Of a DNA stretch of 64,000 bases, positions 11,852 to 22,440 are shown piece after piece; position 1 is the stretch's first letter, and each line of letters opens with the position of its first letter. Under the pieces are notes generated by a model. It saw nothing but the letters and a program-made list of their open reading frames with translations, did not search any database and had not been told where the DNA came from. A program made the position numbers and the translations under genes. Source of the stretch: Capsicum annuum (taxonomy: Eukaryota; Streptophyta; Magnoliopsida; Solanales; Solanaceae); contig NC_061118.1 in assembly GCF_002878395.1 (NCBI RefSeq), positions 939,286 to 1,003,285 of the forward strand, read 5' to 3'.

Positions 11852-14800
11852 GCAAGTATCTTATATATATGCCAAAAGTTTTTTTTTATATATATAAAAA
11901 AAAAAGATTTGAAAAAAAAAAAGTAAAACTAAAAAGGGGGTTTGAGTTCTCCTTGTTTTCATCAAAAAAGTAAAAAGAAAAAAGGTGATTTGATTGTAAA
12001 TTCAACTTTACTAGAAAAAAAAAAAGAAAAGAAAACCAAGTCAATCTTGAAAGTGAATTCATGAATTTTATGCAAATAAAAAAAAATAAATCATTTTATT
12101 CACTTTTTCATCAAATCTTTGCAAGTAAAATTTACTTATGTTTTGCTCATACTCTTCAAAAGTACTAAGAACTAGTTATTTATCGAATCTTTTAAAAGCT
12201 ATGTATTTTTTTTGAAAATTTGTTATAGTTCTGATATCATTTTTCAAGAATTCGAGCAACATAGATTTTCTTGACATATTGTTTGGAATCTTTAAAAAAA
12301 AAACAAAAAACAGTTGAGTGCTTGTTGAGTCCTCCAAAAACTATACATTTCTGGATGATTCGATACGCGTACAACAACATTTTTTAAAAAGGTTTCAAAC
12401 AACGTAACAACGTAGAATTTTCTTGATATGCTGCTTGGAATCTTCAAAAAAATAAAAACGGTTGAGTGCTTGTCGAGTCCTTCAAAAACTATACATTTCT
12501 GGAGGATTCGATACGCGTACAACAACATTTTTTTTTAAAATGATTCAAACAACATAACAACATAGATTTTCTTGATATGTTGCTCGGAATCTTCAAAAGA
12601 GCTATACACTTCTTTTAAGGATTTTTAAAGGGTTTGAACAACGTAACAACATGGATTTTCTTGATATGTTGCTCGGACTCTTCAAAAGAACTATATATTT
12701 TATTTTATTTTTACGTTTAGAACATCATTTTTGAAGTGTCTGAACAACCTAGATTAATTAATTAATCTCTCTCATGAATGTTTATTTTTTTATTTATTTG
12801 ATACATTTCTTGATATTTCGCTCGGAATCTTCAAAAGAACTATACATTTTTTTAAAGATTTGATACGTTTATGACAACATTTTTGAAGTATCCGAACAAC
12901 GTAGATTAATTAATTAATCTCTCTCTTGGATGTTTATTTATTTATTTATTTTTGTTATTTTTTTTTTTTTTACAGATCCAGATGCAGAAATAATAGCATT
13001 ATCACCAAAGACCCTAATGGCAACAAATAGGTTTGTATGTGAGGTATGCAACAAAGGTTTTCAAAGGGAACAAAACCTCCAACTACACAGAAGAGGACAC
13101 AATTTGCCTTGGAAATTAAAGCAGAAAAGTACAAAAGAGTGTAAAAGAAAAGTTTATTTATGTCCAGAGCCAAGTTGTGTACATCATGAACCATCAAGAG
13201 CACTTGGTGATCTTACTGGGATTAAGAAACATTATTCAAGAAAACATGGTGAGAAGAAGTATAAGTGTGAGAAGTGTTCAAAGAAGTATGCTGTACAGTC
13301 TGATTGGAAAGCTCATACTAAGACTTGCGGTACGCGCGAATATCGATGTGATTGTGGCACCCTTTTCTCCAGGTATGTATGCAGCGTTAACCGTCTCGTC
13401 TAAAAATTTAAGTGCTTGGCTAGGTATATGCAGCATTATATTAATCGTCTTGTCTAAAAGTTTGAGTGCTGATAAGATGAATGGATGAAAATAAGCGAAT
13501 ATTAATATCGATTTTGATTGTGGCACCCTTTTATCTAGGTATGCACCATTAACCGTCTCGTCTAACCAACATGGGTTGTGGTGCAGTGGATGGGGCTGCT
13601 TCACCCTTAACCAAAGGTCGAGGGTTCGACCCTGGGTATGGAGAAAACTCTGTTTGGGAGCGCTGTCACCTTAATGGGCCCTGCAACGCGCGATCCGGAT
13701 TAGTCGGGGCTCCAATGCGGGCACCGAACACCGGACGGAAAACAAAAAAAAAGCGTCTCGTCTAAAAGTTTAAGTGGTTATAGAAAGAATGGATGAAAAT
13801 GAGGTTTTTTGAAACCCCATTTTGATACTAATGATTAATCATGTGACTATGGTACTTTTTGTCTTTTTAAGGTTTGTGTTATTAATCGTCTTGTCTAAAA
13901 GTTTAAGTGCTAGCTAGGTATGCAACATTAATCGTCTCATTTAAAAGTTTAAGTGCTGGCTAGGTATGCAGCATTAATCGTCTTGTCTAAAAGTTTAAGT
14001 GCTGAATAAGGTGAATGGATGAAAATAAGCGAATAATAATATCAATGTGATTGTGGCACCCTTTTCTCTAGGTAAGCAGCATTAATCGTCTCGTCTAAAA
14101 ATTTAAGTTGTTTTAGAAAGAATAGATGAAAATGAGGTTGTTTGAACCCCCATTTTGGTACTAATGATCAATCATGTGATTGTGGAACTCTTTGTTTTTT
14201 TAAGGTTTGTGTTATTAATCGGCTTGTTTAAAAGTTTAAGTGCTAGCTAGGTATGCAGCATTAATCGTCTCGTCTAAAAGTTTAAGCGAATGTAGAAAGA
14301 ATGAATGAAAATGGGGTTATTTGGACCCCATTTTATGGTACTAATTAACAATCATGTGATTGTGGCACTTTTTTTTTTTTCTTTTAAGGTTTATAATCAG
14401 TCGTCTTATCTAAAAGTTTAAGTGCTGATAAGAATTAGAATTAGGACGAATGAATTAAAAAAGATGTTTAATTTCTTCATGTTTAAAAAAAGAAAAAAAT
14501 TAATTGATTTGTTATTTGAAAATCTATTTTGGTTCTAATTAACAATCATGTGGTTGTAGCATCTTTTTTTTCTTTTCAAGGTCTATGTGTATATAAACAT
14601 TTGTCTGTCTTATCTGAAAGCTTAATTAAATCTAGATAGAGTGTAAGAAAGCATTATTACTACAAACATATGTATTTTTCTCGTGAAAAATATGACATTG
14701 ATAATGTTCCGATAAAACGTCTGTGAAAAAATTTGCGAATTTCTAATAATAAAAGAGGGTTTTTTTTTGTTTCGTCTAAAAATTTAAATCGTTAGAGAGA

Positions 14801-17800
14801 CTATTAAGAAGAAAGTTGATTTATTTTTTTGTTTTTTTTTCTTTTGATTTATTATAAATACACAACCCAATTTGGTACTAACAATCATGAGGATTATTTA
14901 TAGGTCAAGTGATAAATCAAAAATAGTTATGACTATATATCTTTTTTGATTTTAGGGCTTTTACATTCCCCATGTATGATGAAAATATTAAAGAAATTAA
15001 AAATAATGGAAAAAGTAATTTCCAGCTTTTCCAATAACAGTTACAGTTCTTTTTGGACTATATCAAATTTTTCTTCTTCTACTTTACTTCTTTAAAATAA
15101 ATATTAATAAATTAACTCTTTTTGTCTGTTTCTTTGTAGGTTTTGTTTTTGTCTTTGGATCTTTTATTTGCTAGTACTACTAATTAGGACCAAAAATAAA
15201 AGTAAAAAATTAAATGTAATACCTATTTAATTATTTTTTTTTGTTCTAATTTGTCTGTCTTCTTGAATCGAGGTTTATTGAAAATAACTTCTTTATATTA
15301 TCTCCGAGGTAGAAAAACGAATTACGTATATTTTATCCTCCCCGTATCTAACTTTATGGGAATACATTGGATATATGATTGTTGTGTTGTCGTTGTTTAT
15401 TATCGGTTTGTTTCAAAAAGAATATTTTTCTTTTTAGAATTTCTTTATTTTAACTTTATTGTGATATGATTAATTTTCTATGTTTACGTATCTTTAATTT
15501 AAAATCACAAGGTTCAGGAGTATATTTTACTTTCTAAAACTTGTATTAAGTTAATTAAATTAAAACGGAGAAAGTAACTCTTTAAAATAAATTATTTAAT
15601 TTTTATTGTTCATATGATATATTTAAAAAGCTATGATTAAGGAATATTTTGCTACATTTATATACCCTTAATTTAGATAACAATTCAAGACTCGAAGACT
15701 TCTTTTAAATTTTTTAAAAACTATGTGCTTTAAGTTAAAAATTAGATAAATAAATAAAAATTAGAAAAAAAAAATTATAAAAGAAATTAAAAAAATTGTC
15801 TTTTCTAGGAACCATCGTCCTTTTATCTGTTTCTTCTTATTCACGTGTTGCTATGCCATGTTGTAAAATATTTTGTATTTTTGTAAAATATTTCTATTTT
15901 TATTTTTGTATTTTACTGAATTGGAAAGATGCTCAAATGTTCAAATTTCTTTCATCTACCTTTTTTTTATGATAATGTTTTACATTTTTAGACCAAATTA
16001 TATATATCTGAAATTTTCTCTTTATTCATATGTAATCACTGCTGTTTTCTGAATGAACTTTATCATATGTGATATTTGAACATCCACATATAGCTAATAA
16101 CAGGAAGGCGTCTTGAAATAACTGGTAAAGTTATACGTTGTCATGTGATTAAGAAATCACGAGTTCAAGTTGTGGAAATAACTTCTTACAAAGGTTGCAT
16201 AAAATAAACCCTTATGGTTAATTCGACCCTTCTCTAGACCCCACAGATAGCGAAAGCTTTATTAGTTCATCGGATGACATATATATATATATAGAGAGAG
16301 AGATAGAGAGGGGGGGGGGGGGGGGGGGGGGGGGCGGACCTACACATAAATTTTGGGTGCTTCGGCACCCACTAAAATCGACGCGGAATAGGTATAATTA
16401 CATAAAAAATATACGAAAGTGGGTATAAATTATATAAAAGCACCCACTAAACAAGAAGTTGGTTAGGTGCACTGACATTTAGGTTGATCTTAAAGCTCTC
16501 CATTGGTAGGTGTGCTCGGGTAGTTCAAACTTGGTTACGTTGAGGTGATTTTTTTTATTTTTTTTTTATAGTAAGCACCCACTCTCCGTAAATCTTGGGT
16601 CCGCCGCTGGATAGATATATATATAGAGAGAAAATGGCTTCAAATATCAACTCTTATAAATGTTGAAATTTTTTTTTTTTTGGAGCCGAGGTTTATCGAG
16701 AACAACTCCTTTATCACACAAAAGTAGGAATAAGGTTTACTGTCCCAATCTCACTTGTGAAAGTATACTGAACATGTTACTGTCCTCGAACCCCATGCAT
16801 AACGAAAGTTTTTGTGCACCAAACTGTCCTTGTTGTTGCGTATTCACTCAGCTCGTAATCTCACTTAATGAGAATATACTAAATATGTTATTATTTTTTA
16901 TTCGTTGTTAAAGGCAGTATAAAACCTTTTCATGATTTTCCTCTGCTATATATATTCAACATTTTCATATGTATTGTAATCTATTAAATGGGAGATCATA
17001 ATAATTACTTAAATGAATGAGTTTAAGTTCTGTGCATCGTCAGTGCACAAAATATTCTATACCATCAGTTAATTTGACCTGCTATTGCAGGTTACCCAGT
17101 TATTTACATAAAAATTTTAAAAGAAAAAATAAGGTAACCTGCAATAGCAAGTGAAGTTTACCTGATAGTGTAGAATATTTTGTACACTAACGGTGCACAA
17201 AACTTAAATCCTTAATGAATTAGTATCATCCACATATATATATATATATTTTCTAAAAAAATATTAGTATTTGATTCTTAATTGTCATTATCATCTCTAT
17301 TCAACTCATGTTCAAGTCCATATGTTTATTGTTGACGTTTTAGGTAGTCTAAAAAAATTCTACTAATTGACTAAAAACATTCTAATTCTAAGTCTATTGA
17401 TTATTTTTCTTGTTGACTTTATAGTATGTAAAATAATAAGTTATACATATAACTTAATATGCAGACGTGACAGCTTCATCACTCATAGAGCTTTTTGTGA
17501 TGCATTGGCACAAGAAAGTGCTAGAAATCCACCAAGTTTGAGCACCATTGGGAGTCATTTGTATGGCAACAACATGAGCTTAGGTGGCGGCGGCAGCCTC
17601 GCGAAATTCAACTCCCAAATGCCAGATCATCAGGACATGCTGCATTTCGGGAGTAGTAATAACAGTAACAAGACTATCACAAGTGGTGGGTCTCACCACC
17701 TCCACCATCATAATCATCAGTTTGACCACAACAACAACAACAACAATCTCATGGGCCCATCATCCGCCTTTCGCCCTTCTACCGCCTTCTTTCAGCTTCC

Positions 17801-18990
17801 AGCTGATCAAACAAGTCATCAAGATTACGCGGGGGGTAATAAGCATCATACATCATCATCGTCTATCCAGGGCTTAATGCAACTACCCGATCTCCACAAC
17901 AACGCGAATGTTGTTGCTCCTAGCTCTTCGAGTATGTTCAACCTGAATTTCTTCCAGAACAACAACAGCAACAACAATAACAACAACAACAACAACAACG
18001 ACGACGTCGTTGTTGATAATGACAACAACAATATTTCTGGTGGTCTTGGTGGATTATTACTTCCTAGTCCTCATCAATTTAGCAACAACAATAGTGGTGA
18101 AGGTTCAAACAATTCATCAAACATTTTCTCACCTAGTACCCTTCTAGGTCATAACATGAGTTCATCATTTCCCTCTCTTTATGTCTCATCATCGATACCC
18201 GCGCCACCTATGTCCGCCACCGCCCTCCTCCAGAAGGCGGCTCAGATGGGTTCTACTACTAGTTGCAACAATAGTAGTACTAGTGCTTCATTGCTCAAAG
18301 TCTTTGGCTCCGCGCCTGGCGCTGGTGCTAGTGTTGGTCTTGGTGGTTCGTCATCCAGTGGCACGAAATCCGATCTTCACCCTCCACCACCTGTCAATTT
18401 CGCTGGTGTTTACGGCCACGAAAACCCTATGAACACTGGGAATCATCTTCATGACCTAGTTGTCAATGCTTATGGTAAGTACTAATGTTGCATGCATGTT
18501 GATATATATAATATTCTTTATCTAAAAATTTATACTGTTCGACCGAACACACTTTTATCTACTTAATAATGTTTGGCAGTATAATTCGAAATTAAAATAA
18601 TTGCATCCATCGATGCATGCTGTCGATACCATGTTAAACATATCTTCTCGAACATCTCAATTAAAAGTGTAAACTATTAAAAAATACATTCGTATTTTTT
18701 TTTACTTATTTATGTCTTCAACATACATGACAGGTGCACAAGAACAACACCAAGAATATGGTGGAGTGATTGGAGGAGGGTACAACAACAACAACAAGAT
18801 GAATGGTTACAATGAGCAGCCACCACAGAAGAAGCAAATGATTAATAACAATAATTTTTCAATGGAAATTGGGATGAGTGAAGAAGCTAATAGGTTAACA
18901 AGAGATTTTCTTGGAGTTGGTGAAATTGTAAGAAGTATGAATGGTGGAGGATCCAATAATAATCCTTTTGGAGGTGGCAATTTTCAGTGA
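11653..18990 (+). CDS. INDETERMINATE-DOMAIN (IDD) C2H2 zinc-finger transcription factor
   Basis: Coding exons 11653-11851, 12976-13372, 17465-18474 and 18734-18990 join in frame to 620 residues. The N-terminus is Ser- and Gln-rich, followed by a basic KKRRNQPGTP stretch ahead of the ID domain. Four fingers are visible: C88/C91/H104/H108, C129/C134/H152/H157, C164/C167/H180/C184 and C191/C193/H206/C210. The long C-terminal half is rich in Asn, Ser, Gly and His. It carries MSATALLQKAAQMG (from about 448) and TRDFLGVGEIVRSMN (from 591), both hallmarks of the IDD family, especially the Arabidopsis IDD4/5/6/7-like group. IDD proteins are nuclear DNA-binding regulators of root patterning, sugar and hormone responses, often with SCARECROW/SHORT-ROOT or DELLA partners. 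The orthologue within the clade cannot be fixed from sequence alone. All splice sites are canonical except the first donor (GC). Confidence 0.93.
12235..12950. repeat. Degenerate tandem repeats in IDD intron 1
   Basis: Units containing CTTGATATGTTGCTCGGAATC, CTTCAAAA and CAACATTTTT recur around 12270, 12421, 12571, 12659 and 12812. A TTAATTAATTAATCTCTCTC block appears twice (about 12755 and 12905). The units resemble a dispersed Solanaceae fold-back repeat carrying the same GTTGCTCGGACTCTTCAAAA phrase. This is from memory of that motif and should be searched. Confidence 0.65.
12976..13372 (+). CDS. IDD coding exon 2, ID domain
   Basis: The acceptor is a long T run plus TACAG. It encodes residues 67-199: PDAEIIALSPKTLMATNRF, then fingers 1-3 and the first half of finger 4 (CDCGTLFSR). 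The donor AG|GTATGT splits an Arg codon. The 3' end of this exon is copied into the next intron (see 13373-14640). Confidence 0.95.
13373..14640 (+). repeat. IDD exon-2 end and splice donor duplicated into intron 2
   Basis: The end of exon 2 reads GATTGTGGCACCCTTTTCTC followed by AG|GTATGTATGCAGC. It recurs at 13516-13545 (donor GT at 13539) and at 14048-14080 (donor GT at 14072). More decayed versions lie near 13845, 14175, 14350 and 14545, where GTGATTGTGGCAC is followed by T runs and AAGGTTT. The intronic follow-on ATTAATCGTCTCGTCTAAAA is copied many times. The copies therefore carry exon tail, donor and intron start together. Confidence 0.8.
13566..13753 (+). mobile_element. tRNA-derived SINE with 12-bp target duplication
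   Basis: It is flanked by perfect CGTCTCGTCTAA at 13554-13565 and 13754-13765. Inside are GTGGTGCAGTGGATGGGG (A box) and GAGGGTTCGACCCTGGG (a near-perfect polymerase III B box), then GGATTAGTCGGG, and an A-rich 3' end (AAAACAAAAAAAAA). It inserted into a copy of the intron-2 repeat, so it is younger than that amplification. A sister copy is at 7106-7255. Confidence 0.88.
14641..16102. other. IDD intron 2, mostly featureless; one RTE/TS-type 3' domain
   Basis: AT-rich intron. At about 15265-15405 there is a diverged copy of the RTE/TS-type 3' domain: a GGTTTATTGAAAATAACTTC-like start, TATTTTATCCTCCCC, TTTATGGGAATACATTGG, then a TTG-rich tail. No other feature seen. Confidence 0.5.
16103..16280 (+). 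mobile_element. Au-type SINE, copy 2, in IDD intron 2
   Basis: It has the same motif order as the copy at 9480: AATAACTGGTAAAGTTATACG, AATCACGAGTTCAAG (B box), GTGGAAATAAC, CCCTTATGG, ACCCCACAGATAGCGAAAGC. It is moderately diverged and has no clear target duplication. Confidence 0.75.
16310..16334 (+). repeat. 25-base poly-G run
   Basis: An uninterrupted run of 25 G follows a GA-rich microsatellite, immediately before a MITE. In AT-rich DNA such a run is unusual and also prone to sequencing error. Confidence 0.9.
16335..16610. mobile_element. hAT-like MITE in IDD intron 2
   Basis: The left end is GCGGACCTACACATAAATTT and the right end is AAATCTTGGGTCCGCCGC, giving inverted GCGGACC. CACCCACT occurs internally on both halves. 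Part of the left end merges with the poly-G run. Confidence 0.6.
17032..17208. mobile_element. Fold-back MITE with ~72-bp arms in IDD intron 2
   Basis: The left arm (TAAGTTCTGTGCATC... to ...GCTATTGCAGGTTACC) pairs with the right arm (GGTAACCTGCAATAGC... to ...GGTGCACAAAACTTA). The two are inverted copies with few mismatches around a short AT loop. An RNA transcript of the intron would form a long hairpin. Confidence 0.8.
17465..18474 (+). CDS. IDD coding exon 3
   Basis: The acceptor is ATATGCAG. It completes finger 4 (RRDSFITHRAFCDALAQES) and encodes the SLSTIGSHLYG motif. Low-complexity Asn (AAC repeats at about 17951-18000), His and Ser tracts follow, then MSATALLQKAAQMG. The donor TATG|GTAAGT splits a Gly codon. 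Confidence 0.93.
18734..18990 (+). CDS. IDD coding exon 4
   Basis: The acceptor ATGACAG leads into GAQEQHQEYGG. The exon carries TRDFLGVGEIVRSMN, the C-terminal IDD signature, and stops with TGA at 18988-18990 after GGGNFQ. Confidence 0.92.
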
Positions 18991-19019
18991 AAATATATCA
19001 AAGAGTATTTATAGTGTAT

Positions 19020-19770
19020 ACTACTACTACAAAGTTTAGTGAAGAAGAAGAAGAAGAAAAAAAGGGATATATGCATCAAAAAGTACAGGTAACATTTAAA
19101 TTATTATTCATTTTATGTGTCTTAGTATAACTGGTTGCGTACTATTTTCTGTATTTCATTTTATGTGTCTTAATTTTTACTGATTGCATACTACTTTCTG
19201 TGTGTTATTTTATGTGTTGGTTGCATATTTTAAATATACAAAAATAGATTTAAAAATAGAATAAGAGAGAGAGATATGTACCAAAAAGTAAAGGTAAAAT
19301 TTAAAATATTATTAGATTTATATTGTGTATTTCATTTCATGTGTCTTTAGTAATCTGTCATGAGTCAGGGGTTTATAGAAAACATTCCCTCAACTTCATC
19401 TGAGGTAGTGGTATGAGTTGCGTACACTTTATCCTCCTCAGACCCCACTTTGTGGAAATACACTGAGCATGTTGTTGTATTTTATGTGTCTTATTTTGAC
19501 TAATTGCGTAGTTTAAAAATATAAAAATAGATTTGAAAATAGAAGAAGAAAGAGATATATGCACCAAAAAGTAGAGGTAAAATTTAAAATATTATTAGTA
19601 CTTTTTTGTGTTTCATTTTATGTGTTTTAGTTTGATTGATTTACTAGTTTAAAAATAAAAAAATAGATTTGAAAATAGAAGAAGAAAGAGATATATGCAC
19701 CAAAAGTAAAGGTAAAGTTTAAGATATTACTGTTCTCTACGTTTCATTTTATGTATCTTAATTTGACTGA
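19020..19770 (+). repeat. IDD 3'-UTR exon end and donor duplicated downstream
   Basis: The sequence AAGAAGAAAGAGATATATGCACCAAAAAGTA then AAG|GTAAA, homologous to the 3'-UTR exon end at about 19037-19088, recurs with donor-like GT at 19294, 19577 and 19712. Each is followed by the same ATTTTATGTGTCTTA intron text. The copies share exon tail, splice donor and intron start. One unit is interrupted by an RTE/TS-type 3' domain at about 19366-19478. Confidence 0.7.
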
Positions 19771-20034
19771 TCGCGTTGTTTGAAAATATTGAAATTTTTT
19801 TTTGAATCTTGTGATAGTTATATACGTACCATACTAAAAATATTGAATAATATGCAAGAAAATTTTTGAATTCTGTGTTCGAAGATTAGATGGTTTAATA
19901 AAAAAAAAGAAGGGAAAATATATCTTACTAAATAATATATCAAAAAATAACATTCTTTTTTAAATGATTAATAAAGAGAAAGAAATAATATACTTAAAGG
20001 AAAATGAAGGCATTTGTTTGTTTAATTATTTATT

Positions 20035-20036
20035 TT

Positions 20037-20074
<38 letters not shown>

Positions 20075-20075
20075 T
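20035..20075 (+). repeat. (ATT)n microsatellite
   Basis: About twelve ATT/TTA units lie inside the putative 3'-UTR intron of IDD. Confidence 0.85.
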
Positions 20076-20329
20076 TTATTTTTTTTAAAAAAGAAAAGTT
20101 CTTTCCTTTGATAGAAACATGCCTGTCTGAATGTCAATTTTTATGTCTGTTATTTTCCTTTTGGCTGCAATCTATTGTTTTTTTGTTAAATAATTGCCCT
20201 TTGTCTTAGGATTCTGTACATACTTCATAACACACCATTTTCAAACTCTATTTTCATAAAAAAAATAAAATAAAATAAACTATAATACATGCAATTCATA
20301 AATTTTACATAAAGATTTCCACTCTGGAT

Positions 20330-20470
20330 TAGGTCTTAGGTTGGAGCTTTGGGTATAGAATTATCTTCGAATATCGAATGCTTTACCCTTAAAATGAGAT
20401 TTTTCAGTGCCAATATGGATTAGTTGGGTCCCACAAGAGATATCGGACACCGGAATGAGAAACCCTAAAT
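20330..20470. mobile_element. SINE-like fragment
   Basis: The distal motif GGATTAGTTGGGTCCCACAAG followed by ATCGGACACCGG matches the 3' part of the SINE at 13566-13753. The promoter half is diverged (GGTTGGAGCTTTGGGTATAG). Part of the motif recurs near 20780 and 20980. Confidence 0.45.
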
Positions 20471-20573
20471 AGAAAAAGATTCATATTGGAGTGATAAGAC
20501 TCTTTTTTTTAATCGGAGGTCTCATGCTCGAGCTCTGAATATAAAATTACCTTTGGTAATTGGTATATGAAAC

Positions 20574-20990
20574 CGGGGGCGGAGATGGTCCTTTTTCAGG
20601 GGTTCATCCGAATCTCCTTCGGTGGAAAAAAAATATCATTTATACATAATTAAAATTATTTTTATATATTTATAATAGTGTTGAACCTCCTCTGGCTAGG
20701 TTTTCTTCAAATATTGAACTCCCTATGTTGAAATTCTGGCTCCGCCTCTGTATGAAATAATGTTTTATTCTTAATGAAACTTTTTGTTGTGAATTTGGAT
20801 TAGTTGGAAAATATCATTTATACAAAATTAAAATTATTTTTATATATTTATAATAGGTGTTGAACTTCCTTTGACTAGGTTTTCTTCAAATATTGAACTC
20901 TCTATATTGAAATCCTGGTTCCGCCTCTGTATGAAATAATGTTTTATTCTTAAGTGAAACTTTTCGGTGTGAATTTGGATTATTAGTTGG
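20574..20990. mobile_element. hAT-type MITE (20574-20750) and partial tandem copy
   Basis: The ends CGGGGGCGGAGATGG and CTGGCTCCGCCTCTG are inverted. They are flanked by TATGAAAC (20566-20573) and TATGAAAT (20751-20758), an 8-bp hAT-type duplication with one mismatch. It is the same family as the element at 4656-4833. The right two-thirds of the element plus its flank (GTTTTATTCTTAA... GGATTAGTTGG) is duplicated again at about 20808-20990, with a period of about 183 bp. Confidence 0.75.
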
Positions 20991-21229
20991 ATACCAACAG
21001 GCAGATATCAGACATCGAGTGAGAAAATAATAATTGAAAAGTTGTGGGGAATGAAACTCACATGTACATGTATAGATAGTAATAATATTCCTTTGTTGTT
21101 TACATGTCTTGTCCCTCTCCAATTGCCATGTGAATGCATGTACTAAGTCACGGGTGTTGCCTAACCCTATTGGCACTTTGGATACTCCTCATATATACAA
21201 TTCAAATACAATTGGATTATATATATGTT

Positions 21230-21875
21230 TCCCGATCCCAATATGCTGAATATATTGTTATGTGTTCTTAGTTTTGACCTAGGTTCTATCAAATACAGTC
21301 TCTCGATCTCATCTCTGAAGTAGTAGTACGGACAACATACACTTATCCTTCCCTGTCCGGTTGACCCTACTTTGTGGGAATACACTGGGTATGTTGTTGT
21401 TGTTGTTGTGTGCAGTGTGTTTTTAATTTTGAGTCAGGGTTTATCAAACTCTCTCGGCCTAACCTCTAAGGTAGTAGTACGGACTGCATATACTTACTCT
21501 TCTCTGACCGGTTGACCCTACTTTGTGGGAATACACTGGATATGTTGTTGTTATTGTTGTTGTTGTTGTGTGTTCTTAGTTTTGAGTTGGAGTCTATTGA
21601 AAATAGTCTCTTGACCTCACCTCGCTCTGAGATAGTAGTATGGACTGCATACACTTATCCTTCCCTGATCGGTTGACTCTGTTTTGTGGGAATACACTGA
21701 GTATGTTGTTGTTGTTGATGTTGTGTGTTCTTAGTTTTCAGCCGGAATCTATTGAAAACAGTCTCGCGACCTGATCTTTGAGGTAGTAGTATGAACTGCA
21801 TAAATACACTTACCTTCCCCTGACTGGCTGACCCTACTTTGTGGGAATATAGTTGTATGTTATTGTTGTATATGT
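21230..21875 (+). mobile_element. Four tandem RTE/TS-type 3' domains
   Basis: Four consecutive units start at about 21255, 21425, 21580 and 21730. Each has the order TGTGTTCTTAGTTTTGA, a TCTATCAAA/TCTATTGAAA motif, GGTAGTAGTACGGAC, ACTTATCCTTCCC, TTTGTGGGAATACACTGG and a TTG-rich tail. The same 3' domain ends the RTE LINEs of this window (31130-31250 and 34690-34812), and it resembles the tail of tobacco TS-type SINEs. The direct serial order suggests repeated insertion into TTG tails or tandem duplication. Confidence 0.7.
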
Positions 21876-22074
21876 GTTCTTAGTTTGAATGGATGAGTTG
21901 AGCTAAATCTAAGCATAAAAAAAGTTCGAGCTAACAAATGAGTGGGTTAATGATTATTTGGGTTGGGAAAGTCGAGTCAAGATGAGCTGAATAATGAATC
22001 ATAGCACAACTTGTTTAATTATAAATAGATCTTGGTTCTCAAACCATCACCATCGACAACGTTGACAACAACAT

Positions 22075-22200
22075 ATCAAGTAAAATTTCTCAAGCGGGGT
22101 CTAACGAGGGCGTGTGCATGTAGGCAGCCTTGACCCTACCTTATGAAGGTAGAATGAATGTTTCCAATTGATCCTCGACTCAAGTAAAACAAGATGTAGA
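22075..22200 (-). mobile_element. RTE/TS-type 3' domain, minus strand
   Basis: CAACAACATATCAAGTAAAA at the left, a CGGGGTCTAACGAGGG middle and TCCTCGACTCAAG at the right are the inverse of the (TTG)n-terminated domain. It is diverged. Confidence 0.55.
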
Positions 22201-22314
22201 ACATTAAAATTAATTAGTTGAGATATTATTTATTTATGTCTCTTCATATACATTGTTAATTTTATCTATTTATTAATTTTTTAAAAATTATTTTTCATGA
22301 ATATTTTTTTGCAG

Positions 22315-22440
22315 GGATATTCAAGAAAAGGTTTTACAATGGAGTAGGCAGCTGTAGAATGAAGAAGTTCTTGGAGATTTTAGCTGGAATTTAGAAATAC
22401 CTTTATTTTAGAAAGTAAAAAAATAAAACTTTGTGAATTT
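22315..22440 (+). other. Probable IDD terminal 3'-UTR exon with poly(A) signal
   Basis: It starts after TTTTTTTGCAG, has no long ORF, and contains AATAAA at 22422-22427 followed by T-rich sequence. The end is estimated. Confidence 0.5.

Larger units (their letters stand above)
19089..22314 (+). other. Probable intron in the IDD 3' untranslated region
   Basis: 98 bp after the stop codon there is a donor AAGTACAG|GTAACA (GT at 19089). A matching acceptor TATTTTTTTGCAG|GG is at 22314. The DNA between is full of repeats. The 3' exon ends in a normal plant poly(A) context. This is inferred from splice motifs only; transcript reads would settle it. Confidence 0.55.
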
